A stretch of DNA of 64,000 nucleotides from positions 28,121,469 through 28,185,468 of the forward strand of contig OX465584.1 in assembly GCA_950022655.1 (NCBI GenBank), written 5' to 3'. Under the pieces are notes generated by a model. The model did not search any database. It had not been told where the DNA came from and worked only from the letters and a program-made list of their open reading frames with translations. Shown here piece by piece: positions 33,960-47,352 of this stretch (position 1 is the first letter of the stretch; every line of letters begins with the position of its first letter). The translations under genes and the position numbers were made by a program. The DNA comes from Alentia gelatinosa (Eukaryota > Annelida > Polychaeta > Phyllodocida > Polynoidae).

Positions 33960-34400
33960 GAGCTAACTAGCTTGAGGCGACCAACCAGAGAATGATGAAT
34001 TCAAAAAATCATGGCACGTTAACCGACCATACGATTCATGGCGAGCATCACTCCTGACTTCATTTACTGGCCATGCACTCCGCTTATAAAAGGTGGCAGC
34101 CCATTTCTGACCCACCCCCAGGAGAAATGTCCAATTATATCCAGCAGTAAAACGCCGGCCAGTCGCTAAGCCTGACGACGTCCACCTCTGATCATCATTT
34201 CCTGGCCGGACCGGCGCTGGCCGGGTGTGGGTGCTAGGTACTGCGGGGGGAGACTGAGATATGACCACAGGCAGGAGACACCAAGCCGAGGTCGGGTCAG
34301 AGGGCCCAGTGCGGGGGATTAGGGAATAATGGCCGTCATCTATCAGGCCCTGCTAGACCGGATAATCCCACGGTGGCATCGGTTAATCTCCGAGTCTCAT
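33960..34400. promoter_or_regulatory. GC-rich islet with homeodomain-type sites
   Basis: This islet contains repeated CCGGC words, GGGATTAG (about 34315), GGATAATCCC (about 34360) and GGTTAATCTC (about 34381). These are TAATC/TAATCC cores of the Otx/Gsc/Pitx type. No coding exon is recognisable. An enhancer role is inference. Confidence 0.25.
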
Positions 34401-37400
34401 GGCTGCCATCCCGTTCCCCCACCGGTGGCAACCCTCGATGCGTGTTGGAAGAACATATGTACTGTAGGTATAGGGAGGTTTTAATATTGACGGCAGTAAC
34501 TGTGGAGGAGAGTGTATGAAGTCATCATACTGACAGTTTCGAAACCCTGTGTTGACAGCACATGTAAAACATGAGGGGTCGCTTTGTAGAATAAAATGAT
34601 GAGATACAAACCCGTGATGAGTTTCTCTCTGTCTCAATAAAAAAATATAACGACAACGTTGAATACACAATGAGTGGTAATTGTAAACTGACATACACAT
34701 CACAAAAATGTAGGTAACATTAACATATAGAGTACCATTAGCGAGATATCTGCGATAGGAAATATGTAAGGAAAATACCCAGCGAAATGTATTGTACGAT
34801 TTCGCAAAGGTCTATGCAAGGTAAAGGTTGTGCTCCATTAAACTGACAACACTTTCATGACTGTCGGGCTAGTCTGGGCTTGTCTGAGCAGCTTCGGCAA
34901 CAATCTTGTTTCCTGGTCAATTCCTGTGAAGATAGGCTTAAAACTAGGTCACTGGCTGGGCCGGGAAGCATCTGGTCCTGAGCTGACACCCCTCCAATAG
35001 TGACCACTAATTTAAGAAAATGGAATCGTCTGACCTCTAAAAATTGCAATCCAGCCCAAGTTCCCACAGGTCTGACTCGGTAGCCTGTAATATGACATGG
35101 TTACAGGTCTATTCTTTTTCAAAATAATCATGGTATACACAATTTGTATTCATCTCAAAACACCACCTCCCTAGACAATGATGCTCTGATATTGTAGCCT
35201 TCTGATTACAGAGGACTCCCACAGTTGAGTCACCTAGCGGAAAACACATGTATAAAGCTACTGTATTTAAAATTCCAGATACAGAGTAGGTGCATATTAT
35301 CGAGAGTTTCATGGAAACCAAAAATCTGAAATTAAATATTGTTGACATATTTCGGTGTAAAAGAAGACTTTTACAAAAAGATTTGCCAATATTTTATAAG
35401 AATATGATGGACATACAACTGAAAATGTATGGAGAATGCCAATAACGGAAGACAGACAATACGAGATTATATGAGATAATAAATATGTATCGTTAGTCGA
35501 CAAAACAGGATATAGTAAAGTGTGGAGAGAAGCAGGAATGGTATCATTAGGGATATCATGGCACAAGGGCGCATTGTGTCAGAGAAAGGAATCCAAAAGG
35601 AATATAAGGTACCATGGATTTAAAAAAAATCTCATTCAGATCAGATGAAGAATACCATGGTTAAACAGAATGTCCTTTGATGATGTTAAAACATATATTC
35701 AGCCCATTTTTATAAATGCTACCTTCGAGAAGATAGTATATATTTTCACAGGCAAAAATAAAGAAGTATACCAGATAATCAATTCGTACAGAATGAAAAT
35801 TTCTACTGCTCAAAAGTATTTGAGTGTGAAATATAAAATTCCCATGCAGATACTTAGGAGATAATCTTTAGAAATATTTTCTGGTCAGCAAGGGAAACCA
35901 AATATCAATCCATGCAGTATAGAATTATACATATTGTGGTACCAACAAATAGGCCTGCAGGATATATTGGAGTAAGATGAGAAGTGTACCATCAAGGTGA
36001 ACAACGTATATTTTTGATGTAATGGATTTGGAATTAAATAAACTGCTTTAATACAAAAAGAATATGCACACCAGAGATGTGAATCAGTTTTGCCTACAAT
36101 TACTTGTAAATAAGTATTTACAAGGACATGGTGGTGGTGTTGATGATAATTGTGATGCCAGCATGCAATGTTCACAATTACGCTATTTCATAAAATGCTC
36201 CGATAGAAGCTCGCACTGGGCTAGGGTTTAGTACAGCGAGTCCCACTCTTCACAAGAACATATAAACCCTGATAAACTTATGAACTAGGCAAATTATTTC
36301 TAGAGAGTGAGTTCTTTACTAATATCTTAATTTCTTTGATACTTGATAAGGTTTGTGGTTCACTTCTTAAGCTATTCAAGAGATTGCATCGTCTCCACAT
36401 GGGCGATTCTTGATACAGGCTGGTCTTCTTATCTGGTACCTTTGTATATTTGTCAAACTTCGTGTAACTACTCATCACTTCTCATAAACGTGTCATCCTG
36501 TTTAGACAACTACATTGTTTTCATCAATTGTATCTCTTTAAACCTTAAGATAACCAATCCCTTATGACTTATGTTAGTCCACTGTTCGTTGGTGAGTGGC
36601 ATCAGCTCCTGTTATAGTCAACCACACGCAGTGCCCAGTGGAATTCTGTAAAGCCTAAGCTACATGGGTCTTCATCAAATTTCATAGAATACTAAATTAT
36701 CATAGTAAATAATTAGAATCACTTGACCTTTCTGAGTGCAAAATGTCTGTGCTACCTCGAGCGTTGCTTTCGAAAGAGTGTAATACGTTAAGATAATTAG
36801 GCGCTAATGGGAAAGGTTGAAGTGACCCAATATACAGGCTCTATTTGTTTTGGGCACAATAACGTTAATCTTCATCTGCTTCATAGAAAGGAGGAGAATA
36901 GGGAATGTTTCAATTAAGAACTTAGCAAAAATATAGACAGAGGTCGCGACATATGTGACACGGCAAGTTTCCTATAAGCTCCGTTTGCCTGTAACCGCAA
37001 AGGGATATTCGGGATAAGGCAAGACCCGACTCATTTGAGGAAGTAGGCTTAGCACTAATTATCGATGTATTACTAGAGCGCATTTCCCTGTCATATTCCT
37101 TTCATGGACCATTTATTCTACTCCTTGGGATGTTACTGTAAAGTCGTCATTTTTACCAAGGCCATCGTCATTTTTGCTGGGAGAAAAAGGAGGACTGATT
37201 GGGCAGCAGCTTGTGTTCTCATTAAGGCGATGAAATAATGACAGTTGTAACATCATATCGTGGTTTTAAATTGATGAACAGGGGACATTACTGAGCCGAG
37301 AAGGATTTAAAAACGGTAAAACAGGATTGCACGAGCTCTACCTTGCCGTCTGTCCTACACCAAGTGTTAACATTAATGAACGCAATTATTACTCCTTACG

Positions 37401-40349
37401 TCTCGTTGTTAATCATGATAACCATTTTTATCATTTACTGCAGACTGGTGGCATGTACATTTGTCACGAAACTCAAATGAATCCCTGGGGAGAGGACGCC
37501 ATGTTTCAACAATTAAAAAGTAATACAAGGTGGAATTACTGTTGCCAATCCACGAATGATATGTTACTGGAATAAACTACCATTAATGATTCCAATGAGA
37601 GGAGACTTATAACCCTATTTGTATGTGGTGGAGGTTTTGTAAAACCAGATCATGCGTCATAGTTTGCTACAGTGAAATCAAAGCTCAGCGGTATATTTTG
37701 TTCGGCGGTGTTGTGTCGATGCTGACAGTGATGGAGGTGCCTTGAGGGCAGTGAAGTGATGCACTGACGTAGGACTACCAGACACGGCCCTCAAGTCTTG
37801 GAGATCTATGAATAATGCACACACGTGACACAATATGTGTATATGTGGGAGGAGATGAGGGCAGGGCTGTCCATAGACAACGCTTTGATAGCAGACATCC
37901 ACACAACATGCCTGTCGGAAGATCAAAGTACGGATACTGTCGGCACTATGTATCGATCCTGGATAATTAAAGTTACGCTTAGACTTAAATTACCAACGGA
38001 TGAACCTACCAAGATAGAATGGAAATAAGGAAAACAAGCGAAAAATTATTGAATCACAATTTGGGGGGAAACGTGCTAATATGTGCACCAAATACACTTG
38101 CAAATAGCAGTATCTCTGAGCTGGGATCCTTTATCGTGTTGACTATTGAATTATGTAAATTGTTCGAAACGCATAAGGAAAGAAATTTGAACTGCTTGAT
38201 AAATAATTCACGCGTATTGCCAAGGAGGCAACTCCATTAACGATAATTGGGGAAGTAGGATATTCTGTCGTTGACAGTTCCCATAGGGAATGCTGCAACT
38301 ACTTCCTGGAGACAGCCCATGGAAAAGGAGTGACCTCGCCAATTTTAAAAGTCAAGGTTCTTCTGTGTAGAATGAAACTGGTAAGCAGAAAAGAACGTAA
38401 GTATTCATCAAATGTTAGCAATCTGCCAGGCATAGCCTTAGGCGTTTGCCGTTATAAAAAATGTCAGTAATCTACTAAGCATAATCTTTGGCATTTGCCG
38501 ATATGAGAAAACCCTTTTGCTGAGTTGAGAATATCTAATCAGGAGTTGTTTTAAGAAACGGTCCCTGTTCACATCATTTCACACCAAGCTTAGGGGCTGA
38601 GAAATGAAGTACCTTTAAACAAGAGATTCCTTTTAGCAGTAAAAATATCCGTTGAGTTCTGACATCACCACACCACTCCAAATGCCCGCTCTTCATTCCA
38701 TTTTAGCTTCCCCTCTTCGCCAAAGTTCGATGTGTTCTAACCCCCTTTTAGTGTCTCTAATTGGCTTACTTCCTTTTTTTTGCTCTGAATAAATCCATTA
38801 TTGTCGCAATCCGGCTTGCGGGAGAGCCAACAACTTCCCTCTAGAAAAATGGCCGCAAAAAAAAGGCTGTTTATGTAACACGCCAAGAGGAGGACATCTG
38901 GGATAACGGCAATAAATGTACATAAAAAATAAAAGATTGAAGAAGGAGAAACAGAAGAAGGACGGGGGGATGTTTGAATAGACGGAATGATGGGCAGTAT
39001 GAAAGGAGAGGCGACTCGATAAAAAAGATGACGTGCGGTATTGCCTGAAAGTGTGAATACATATGTGTGATTAAGATCAAAATGTAGGATTAACGATAGT
39101 AACAAGATGGTATGAGGAATGTCGAGCATCAAAGTGGAGAGGATTAGGTACTAGGTGTTAGTATACTACCGTGCCACAGTTTGAGTGTTTTATTGATATA
39201 TTTTACACCATTAACCTTGCATGAACTGCCAAACACCATAATCCTTCGTTTTACCTTTTCCCTACAGGAATCACACTTATTGTATGCAATTATAAGGCCC
39301 TATATAAGCATATTATTTCATTTGGTTCTAGGAAATATCAACTTATTCCGAAATTACATTTATTAAATTAATACCATAATGTGTATGTTAACCTTTTGAT
39401 TATTTCATGGATAGTTTTGTTCAAGATATCACAGAACCAAGAGCTAGCAATAACAATTAATTCCTTGTACTTATTAGTTTCACTTTATCTATTTTGACAC
39501 TATATTTCGGCCTTTTAAGTTGTTTAGGTGACGTGGATATTCAATATAAATCAGTGAGGAGTACGATGAGCGGTGTGCAGCCAGGAGGTTGAGATGTCGA
39601 GGGGGAGGGGGGGGGGGGGCGGACTGAAGTGGGATAGGGTCAGAGGAAGAAGGGAGGTAGATAAAACCACGACTAAAAGGTATAGACGTGAACACGCTGG
39701 ATCCAATCACGTCCTCCAAATGTGCCGCTTGTCAACGGGCGAGTAAACGCACACTCTCCACCACATCCTTACTGTCCCCAGACCTGGCTATAACGAGCAG
39801 AGACCTGGGATGGAGATTGTGGACGGGGTAATGATACCTGTCGGCACTCCAGTGGGCGTCATGGAGCATAGTGGTCGTGAGGCTGTGAGCGAGGGGTGTG
39901 TCTGTGTGGAGGGGTGTGTGGAGCGTGTGTGCGAAGTGGTGTGTGGGATGTGAGTTTGGTGTGTACAGGGTATTTGGGTGGTGGAATGCCACAAAAGTGC
40001 ATAAAGGCTGCCCCAGCCCTTTTGAGAGAATGAACTCCACTCCTCTCCTTTTCTACACTTATACTATTAAGTAAATATTAAAAAATTTAGAGTATCCTGT
40101 TACACAATGGTGAGTAACCAGATGGACCTTTTATTAAAAACAAAGGATCCTTGTCTTTTGAAGCAGTCTCCACTATCTGAGACTTTAACCAAGAGACTGC
40201 ACACAATGCTCTATTTGAAGTATAAACCTGTGGTATCTAATGACATATATCTTTTTATTGAATAATTTTAGAGACAACCTATTATATCTTTTCCCCTCAG
40301 AGAAATTTGCAAGTAAACTGATGACTCAGTGAGAAAAAGTTCCCCCACC
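34401..40349. other. Intergenic DNA, no gene seen
   Basis: It contains a 49-bp tandem duplication at 38412-38509 (ATGT[TC]AG[CT]AATCT...), a G13 run at 39607-39619 and a GT-rich tract near 39890-39960. Open frames here match nothing I recognise and lack splice context. Confidence 0.5.
38412..38509. repeat. Tandem duplication of a 49-bp unit
   Basis: Two diverged copies begin ATGTTAGCAATCT and ATGTCAGTAATCT and both contain GGC(G/A)TTTGCCG. Confidence 0.8.
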
Positions 40350-40419
40350 TCTTTCAACAGATGAACCATGAGAAAGTACACTGCATAACAGCTGGAGTTG
40401 ATAGCATGTTGCTCGCTAA

Positions 40420-41380
40420 CTCAGCAAATAATTTTTGGACCTTGTCCCCTGGGAGCCTTGACGCCATTTTTGTTTAATCAGTTTCTATGCCTAGCTATCG
40501 CTGATATCTGCTAGGGATTTCATCTTTTTGTACAATAAATACAACCCCAGACTCCTTAAGATTTGATGTAGAAATTGCTGTGCATCTGAACATCAATAGA
40601 AAGAGTTACCAATAACAAGGAAATCATCGAGGTAGTTAATTGAAATAGATATAGTCGGAAGCAAGCATAAATCTTGTTACACAATCAGTCAACCGCTTAG
40701 GAATAAAGGGAGCTGCCCATACATGTACTGAAAGATAAAAAATCATCTTCCATAAAGAAATCTTTATCATTTTCTGTCCACATTGAACCTTGATCAATAT
40801 TTCATATCTGAAGGCCTGATCGGGCTGATTGATAAACTGCAATCGCTACTGATTGATAAGCTGCAGTCATGTCCGTTACCGTCATGAAATCTTTTTTGAT
40901 ATAATTCATCAACAACAGAATCCTCAAAAAATTATAACCCTCAAAAGGTTATCCCACAACGAGTTGACTAACACATAGGTTAATTCCTACGGGGGAGAAA
41001 AATACAACCAGAATCTGAATGAAATATTGAAAGGATACATCGATAAAACAATTTATCTAAAAACCCTTGGGTCTTATCGGTTACCAGACAATAACCACCA
41101 TCCGACTTGCTGACCCCACCCAAAGCGTGCACACAATGAGGTTTGTCAGGAACCCTAGCTAATTCAACTCATCATAAAGGATACTGTCAACAAATCTTTC
41201 CGCCTCTTTACAAGCAGACACATAATTTGCAGAATGACATTCATTTATGATTGAATGAGATTCTACAATTTTGGAACCTGTAAGCACACTATCCATGATG
41301 AAGTGAGTGTCCAAGCTATTGTCACCATAGACCTTGTTCTTGCCACCGGTCATAGTAGAAAGCCACCCATTTGGCCTCAA
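40420..41380 (-). pseudogene. DIRS-like reverse transcriptase (broken)
   Basis: Across several frameshifts the minus strand shows A-L-G-G-V-S-K-S-D-G-G-Y (fingers), D-F-M-T-V-T-D-M-T-A-A-Y-Q-S-V (palm block A), W-A-A-P-F-I-P-K-R-L-T-D-C-V-T-R-F-M (the AP-x-x-x-x-RLTD block), the catalytic N-Y-L-D-D-F-L-V-I-G at 40637-40608, then L-R-S-L-G-L and L-G-I-E-T-D. Order and spacing match an RT palm and thumb. Confidence 0.78.
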
Positions 41381-41620
41381 TTGGGCGCAAATATTCCCGA
41401 TAAAATGCGGAATATTTATGTCAAATTATGTAATATAATGAGAATAAGCCTACAGTAACTGTGAAAAATTATAAGAGGCGGCATAACTCTTCAGAAAAGT
41501 CCAAAATATTGCAAAAGGAAGCATCGTCTGCGACACAACATCCGCTGGTTATAAAACCAAACTTTGACATATAGGATGAGAACCAACACCACTGGGAACA
41601 AGATTACAATCTGTCGCTAG

Positions 41621-41917
41621 TTACTGGTGTACACCGTCTTTGGGATATTCCTCAACCAGCGAAATACTTCTGGTTTGGTCATTAGCTTGTGCCTCAGCAG
41701 CAAGACATACAACGGCTGTGCCAACCTGAGTGACTTTCGCTGGTTGTTCCCGCGCAGTTGATGACTTGGGATTAGTCTCAGACTCAGTCCTTTCTGGTCT
41801 ACGACTTTTGTCCTGCTTGGAGGTCATAGCTTTGTGATTTCCCCAACACAGTGCACAGAAATGTCCACGAATACACAAGACAAAGTCACAGAAACTGTAG
41901 TTGTATTTTGCGTACAT
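41621..41917 (-). pseudogene. gag-like Cys/His knuckle segment of the DIRS-like element
   Basis: The frame contains C-D-F-V-L-C-I-R-G-H-F-C-A-L-C-W-G-N-H, a clustered Cys/His array like the C-terminus of DIRS/Ngaro gag proteins, followed by a basic, Ser/Thr-rich stretch. Confidence 0.5.
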
Positions 41918-42282
41918 ATCCTAAGGGCACTTTGAAGCAGACTAGTGTCAACTGACTCGAGCTCTGCCACAATGAGTTAACCGTTGGGAACCATACTGGT
42001 CACCAAATATTCGTACTTTGTCAGCGATTCACTAGTAAAAATAGTGGTCATACCTTGGGAGACACAGGTTTAAGATGTTGTAAGTACGAAGCAGGGGTAA
42101 CAATAGGAAGGTTCGCTCTAGTAGGACAATCTAAAACTGAAACCGTACCAAAGCCTGATTCCCATAAGACATCTCATCATACTTTTGGTCTGTGAACAAG
42201 TGGAAATCTGGTCTTAACCAATGCCTAGATCTCTCATCTTTAGTAGAATTGCTCAACAACTGAAGGCTAGATAACGTCCTGG

Positions 42283-42758
42283 TTATGGTGTATACCTGCA
42301 GGTGGGATCCCTGGAGTCATGATACCATCGAAAGTGCCTGCCCCTATCCCCAGCCCCAGTCCTGTCACTGATAGTCTCTCTTGCAGGGTTGGCTAACCCG
42401 CCTGGAATGTTGTCCCGATCATGCTCGGGCTGAGCCTTATCCACCAGTTGTACCGGTTGTGATGCGGTACTCTGTGGTGACACACACGACTGTAGTCAGG
42501 CATTGTCCAGAGTCAACTGCTGTAATTCCTTCTCCAAAGCTGCCACCTCCTCTTTCGCCTCTAGCTCAGCTCGAAGCTGTTTAGCCTCCTCAATACGCCT
42601 GAGAAAGATATCATTTTTGGAGAGAGTCCACTGTCACTGGTAACGGCCATCTGGTCCTCCTTTTCCACAAACTTACTATACTTTCCAAAAGGTGCCTTAT
42701 GCCTTCCTCCACAGCCCTTGCAATTGTTCACACCCGTTTCCTCGGTATCTGGCCCCAC
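42283..42758 (-). pseudogene. gag-like coiled-coil region of the DIRS-like element
   Basis: After an N-terminal N-C-K-G-C-G-G-R-H-K stretch, a frameshift near 42600 leads into R-R-I-E-E-A-K-Q-L-R-A-E-L-E-A-K and then E-L-Q-Q-L-T-L, a heptad-patterned coiled coil. An in-frame stop follows, then a Gln/Pro-rich region to 42283. It is broken by at least two lesions. Confidence 0.5.
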
Positions 42759-42780
42759 TCCACCAGTAGCAAATGATACC

Positions 42781-44019
42781 AGAGATACCAGAGAAAATAG
42801 AGACGCATGAGCGCATGTTACCAGGCTCCTGAACGATGACTGGTTAAGTTACAGAGATGGTCCCTGCTCCTCAGTTACCTTGAAGTACAACCTGGTGAGA
42901 ATAATTGAACTAAAGGAATACACAGAGGCCTCTGTCCATTAATACTTTGAATAAGGTCCCCTTATTCATAACCATACTGGGGTGTGAGTTTTTGCCTTAA
43001 TAGTTACCAAGAAATCTGATTGAAACCAGAGCTCTACTAATGTTTAACTGACGGATTTGCCCGCTTTACAATATCATATTTGATGTACCATTGTTATCAT
43101 TATACGAGTGTTGTACTGCAACGGTATGATACAATACAATAGATGTTAAAAAGGAAAAAAAGGGCTGTGTGGTTGTGTCTTAAAGGGCTTTGTATAGGTG
43201 TAGTGTGTGAGTGTGGTATGTACCAAGTGTGTCGGGATTTTGGTGCGGTTTTGAACAGGGTATGCGTTACTGCCTCTGTGGGTATGTGTTTGTTCTTAGC
43301 ACGGAAATATATTCCTAGGTTGTGTCGCTTATGCCAACATCCGAGAGGTACTGTCGAAAGTAATAACGCCCTTCCACTTTCTAATATAAACTATCGATCA
43401 TTGTTCCCAACAATGAATTAAGTTATTATTTCACATCGATCAACGAATGTGCAAAGCATAGTTCTACCGACCTATAAGAAGATCATGAAAGGAATTGCGT
43501 TTATGGACGTATTAAGAACACGTCTAACATAGATCTATCACAACTGCCAACATGTGTTTCATTCTAGACAAGCATGCTTTACCATCGGTCATAATTCATA
43601 CAGTATCTAATTTGCCATGCAGTACTAGCTCCCTCATGATCAAAATCAAATTTCCCTGCTGATAATAGGGAACTCCACTCGAGTAAAGCCTTCTTTTTGG
43701 ATTAATTAGGATTCTTTGATATCTAATACGACCACAGTAATTACTCATCTCATCTGTTTGTGATTAAGTAGTTCGGAAAGAAGTCACTAGAAAGCTCCAT
43801 GCCTTGTGTATGCTCGAGGAAAAACACTAGAACAACGGAAATTGGCTTTGACTGAAAATTTCACTGATCTCCTGGTGAGATTATTGAAAAGGGCCACTGG
43901 AGACTTTGATGCCATCGTGTTCTTAAAACTAAAAGCAATTCTACAAGGACTGAGGTGGTCTCAGTGGCTGGCATTTTTAAAAAAAGAATACTATTTGTTC
44001 CCTTGACAAAGTCACGCCG
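42781..44019. other. Intergenic DNA, no gene seen
   Basis: A 92-codon frame at 43143-43421 has no recognisable domain. Nothing else stands out. Confidence 0.5.
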
Positions 44020-44560
44020 CCATTTTGTCCGCCTGCCTGTGCCCTGCTCTACGGACGGGTCGGATGTCAGGCCCACTGGCCACCAGCGAACCGGGACGTG
44101 CCTAACGTCAGGTTCTTGACGGGAACCAGCAGAGGCCGTCTTTTCACACCTCCTTTACAGGTTTATTGGCGATGACACTGCTGCCCTCTGGTGATCAATA
44201 AGCGTCGCGTCCACATGCCCGCCGCCAGGCCGCGCCACTGTCAGCGGACGCTAGGGGGCGGAGTAAAGTGACTTCCTTTACTGCCACCATTTGAGCAGAC
44301 TCTTGTCAGCGGGTGATGTGCTACATCAGACAGCACCTCATTTCATCTCATCTATCTGGCCAGCGACGACTTGGTCAGGGCGACGACCAGCAAGAGAACC
44401 ACAGTAGAGCAGACACGATTGTCCCATCATGGCGCTCTGAGCACGAGGAGGCTGGGCAGAGGCAGGCATATTGGGCTTGGATATCAGGCTTCTGAAGACG
44501 ATAGAAGGTGCAGTTACCGTTCGTTTGTCCCTCTGCTCATATTGCTGATAATATCGACGG
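44020..44560. promoter_or_regulatory. GC-rich islet with two opposed CTCF-like cores
   Basis: The complement of 44178-44196 reads GATCACCAGAGGGCAGCAG, and 44249-44264 reads ACGCTAGGGGGCGGAG. Both match the CTCF core (CCAS[Y/R]AGGKGGCR-like) and lie in opposite orientations about 60 bp apart. CpG content is high across the patch. No exon was recognised. Confidence 0.35.
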
Positions 44561-45468
44561 ACGACGAAAATAGCTCAGACTTAAACCATTAACCCACTGT
44601 GCTCCCGATATAGGCGTTACGAAAGACTTCCCGATTCAAATTTAAAAAAATGATTTATTGGCCATAGTGTTAAGCATTTCTAATCATAGTGTATTGGAGG
44701 TCTATCGTGGTGAATCGGCAACAGTGTGGGCAGGGTTTATAAAGAAACAGGTGTGATTTGCCGGAAGAAAGGAAAAACAGTGCGCCTTCCGCATGTAACA
44801 TAACTGTTCTGTTTACCATTTCTTCAATAACTATTTAGAACCGAATGGTTTATGCAGGCATGATAACCGATTGCATAGACATTCCCAGAATTTGGATTTC
44901 ATGAATATTGTATATTCTTGATACCTTCTACCCCCAAAATGTATAGTCTGCAATGGCATTGCAATCGTAATACATAAGATACAAAACAAAGGAGAACAAT
45001 AAACTTATTAGCACGCCAGGAAATACAGGAATGCGGCTGGATTGATAACAGAATTCTATAGAGTGCATGGAATGTGCCTGCAACTAATTCCCATTTCCTT
45101 GCAGTGATACTACTTACATGACTTCAAGCGACAGACTGGCGAATATGGGCTGATGAGATTAAAGACTATAGTTCTAGTCAAATTACAATCGATAATCCCC
45201 TCCGCCGCTACTGAAATAGACAGATTTCCTCTTGACTTAGAACAACGGGTCACGCCACGCGGACATCAATTTGCCACCGGCTAAGTGCACGGGGCAGCAT
45301 TCAGACCCAAATCGCAGGGTTTTCATTTGGAGTTGGCAGCAATATCCGCATGTAGATTCATTCCTGGTCGGCCACCCAGTAAACTGATAAACACCGTGTA
45401 CACAATAGCCGACAAATCTGCGCGAATGCTGTAATAGATAAGCGAGAATACACGTCTGGAATGAAGAC

Positions 45469-45538
<70 letters not shown>

Positions 45539-46903
45539 ACATATGGGTGCAGGTTATTTTTAATTCCATCATCATCCGCCAAGATATTGTAAGATTGTGC
45601 CCTTGTAGTTGGGGGGCAATTGCTGTTATCATTTGTTTTAATCCATTGAAAATCATGCGATGAGGCTAAAGCCCCTCTTGGCAAACTGAAAATAATACAC
45701 ACAAATATCCATTGCTAAGTGGACCTGAAACATGGTATTAATATTTTGCGTCGGGATTAAAATAGCCACTTCCATAACACGATAGCTACCTGCCTTATAT
45801 TTCCCCACAACTCACACTCATCTAAATATTTATGATAAAACAATACTGCAAAGCACAACACTGCTATACGATATCTAGCGATTGCCTTAGGCCTCGTATC
45901 ATTATAGCTTGCAGATGTGAAGGTGACAGGATTGTCTAACGCAAACCGACAGTGTCATTTGGGTAATCCAGCATCCGGAGGTCGCAAGCCCCCAGCTTCC
46001 TATCTCCTGTGTGACAAAGTGTGAAGCAGCGACATCATGCGGATCACTACTTCATTTGGCCTTTGACCTGGCGCCTGACACGAATGGTCTCTGACGACGT
46101 CTGTAGTCCTATCACACGCGAGCAGCAAGTCAAGAATGGTGAGAAATAGAAGTGCATGACGTACAGGCTCAGGTCAATGTCCACACAGTCTATTTGTGTA
46201 TTAGGGGTTCGAATTGCACATCTACTTCCTCTTCCCTAAGTGCCTGTCTCTATGAATATATATGGTATTCATTTCGGATACATGACCGAATCCGTAGGCA
46301 GAGGACAACAATTCATTGCCATTAAATCCATTATTTCGCTTGTTGACAATATTCGCATGAGAACAAGATGTCTTCCGTTAGTTATTTTGGTGGACCCCGT
46401 AAATAATGTTTCATTAACCTAATAAGTACAAAATGAGTATATCAATGGAACCACTTTGGATATACTTAGAAATAATACAATAAAGATACTATAAGAAATT
46501 CTTCTTGATGGTGCTTAGTTTATTTTGGTTGACCAACATTTTATTTCTTCTTCTACATTTCGTGATAAACTGCTTCCAGGCATTCCAGTATATATATATG
46601 TACCATTATAACCAAAATTGTGGGGTGAGTGGGAGGTAAAGAAAATGTGTTGAGTCTTTGAACGTATTGAAGAGACTGACACGTGATGTGACACGTCACG
46701 ACAGTATAATTTCTTAAAACATCCGATAGATGTCTCTTGCTTCGTTGCCGCGCTTAATATGACAGCTGCCTTAAGCCATTAGACTTCACATGTTCGTATT
46801 AATTCCGGCCAGGTTATTTGTTGAAAGTATCCATGTAACAACGGTAGACCTTTCATGCTACCCTCTACCAATAAATTCGTTACCATGTAACCGTCACATT
46901 ATC
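44561..46903. other. Intergenic DNA with (TA)n
   Basis: AT-rich with only short unrecognised frames. The (TA)n run at 45471-45534 accounts for Y-I-Y-I runs in open frames here. Confidence 0.55.
45471..45534. repeat. (TA)n microsatellite, 64 bp
   Basis: Thirty-two uninterrupted AT dinucleotides. Confidence 0.97.
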
Positions 46904-47352
46904 GTGGGATTCACACGGTGGGATTTACGTACCTCACAGGCCGTTTGTCTGAGACAAATCCTATTGAGATTCAGTACTGGAACACAATCTCCTCGTGTGA
47001 ATGACAGGGTTCCATTTTGCTGAGACAAATTTTTTCCCTTGCAATTGTCGGCGACAATCACCCCTAAGAAGGAACAGAATCTCATGAGACATTGACTTAA
47101 AACAGGTTTAAAATTTAGAGGGGCATTTTGGTGAGACAAATATATTTTACACTTCCCCCCCCCCCAATCTTAGAGTCTCAGTGGTCCCAAATAACACTTA
47201 TTCACACAGGGGAGTACCCTGAGTCGGCGATTGAGACTGTAGAACATCCCAATCTGTGAAACTTTGTACCCAGCTGGAAATAATAGCCGACTGGTGCAAA
47301 GGTGTGAAGTACACCAGTCTCAGGTCCATTTGTCTCATCGTGTGAATCCCAC
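46904..47352. mobile_element. TIR element (non-autonomous), about 449 bp
   Basis: The ends are 20-bp inverted repeats, GTGGGATTCACACGGTGGGA on the left and the complement of GTGGGATTCACACGATGAGA on the right. Between them the 9-mer GAGACAAAT or its complement recurs near 46953, 47021, 47132 and 47329, as expected of transposase-binding subterminal repeats. A C11 run lies at 47155-47165. No transposase and no clear target duplication were seen. Confidence 0.72.

Larger units (their letters stand above)
40350..42760 (-). mobile_element. Decayed DIRS-like (tyrosine-recombinase-class) retrotransposon
   Basis: On the minus strand the order is a coiled-coil gag-like region, a Cys/His knuckle and a reverse transcriptase, ending in an L-P-G-D-K-V-Q-K-L segment. 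The RT signature and this trailing LP-x-DK motif fit DIRS/Ngaro-type elements better than LTR elements. No protease or integrase was seen. Many frameshifts and stops are present. The tyrosine recombinase and terminal repeats were not located. Confidence 0.65.

Noticed and set aside
45237..45702. 139- and 114-codon minus-strand frames
   Set aside because: Their length comes from the (TA)n run read as Tyr-Ile.
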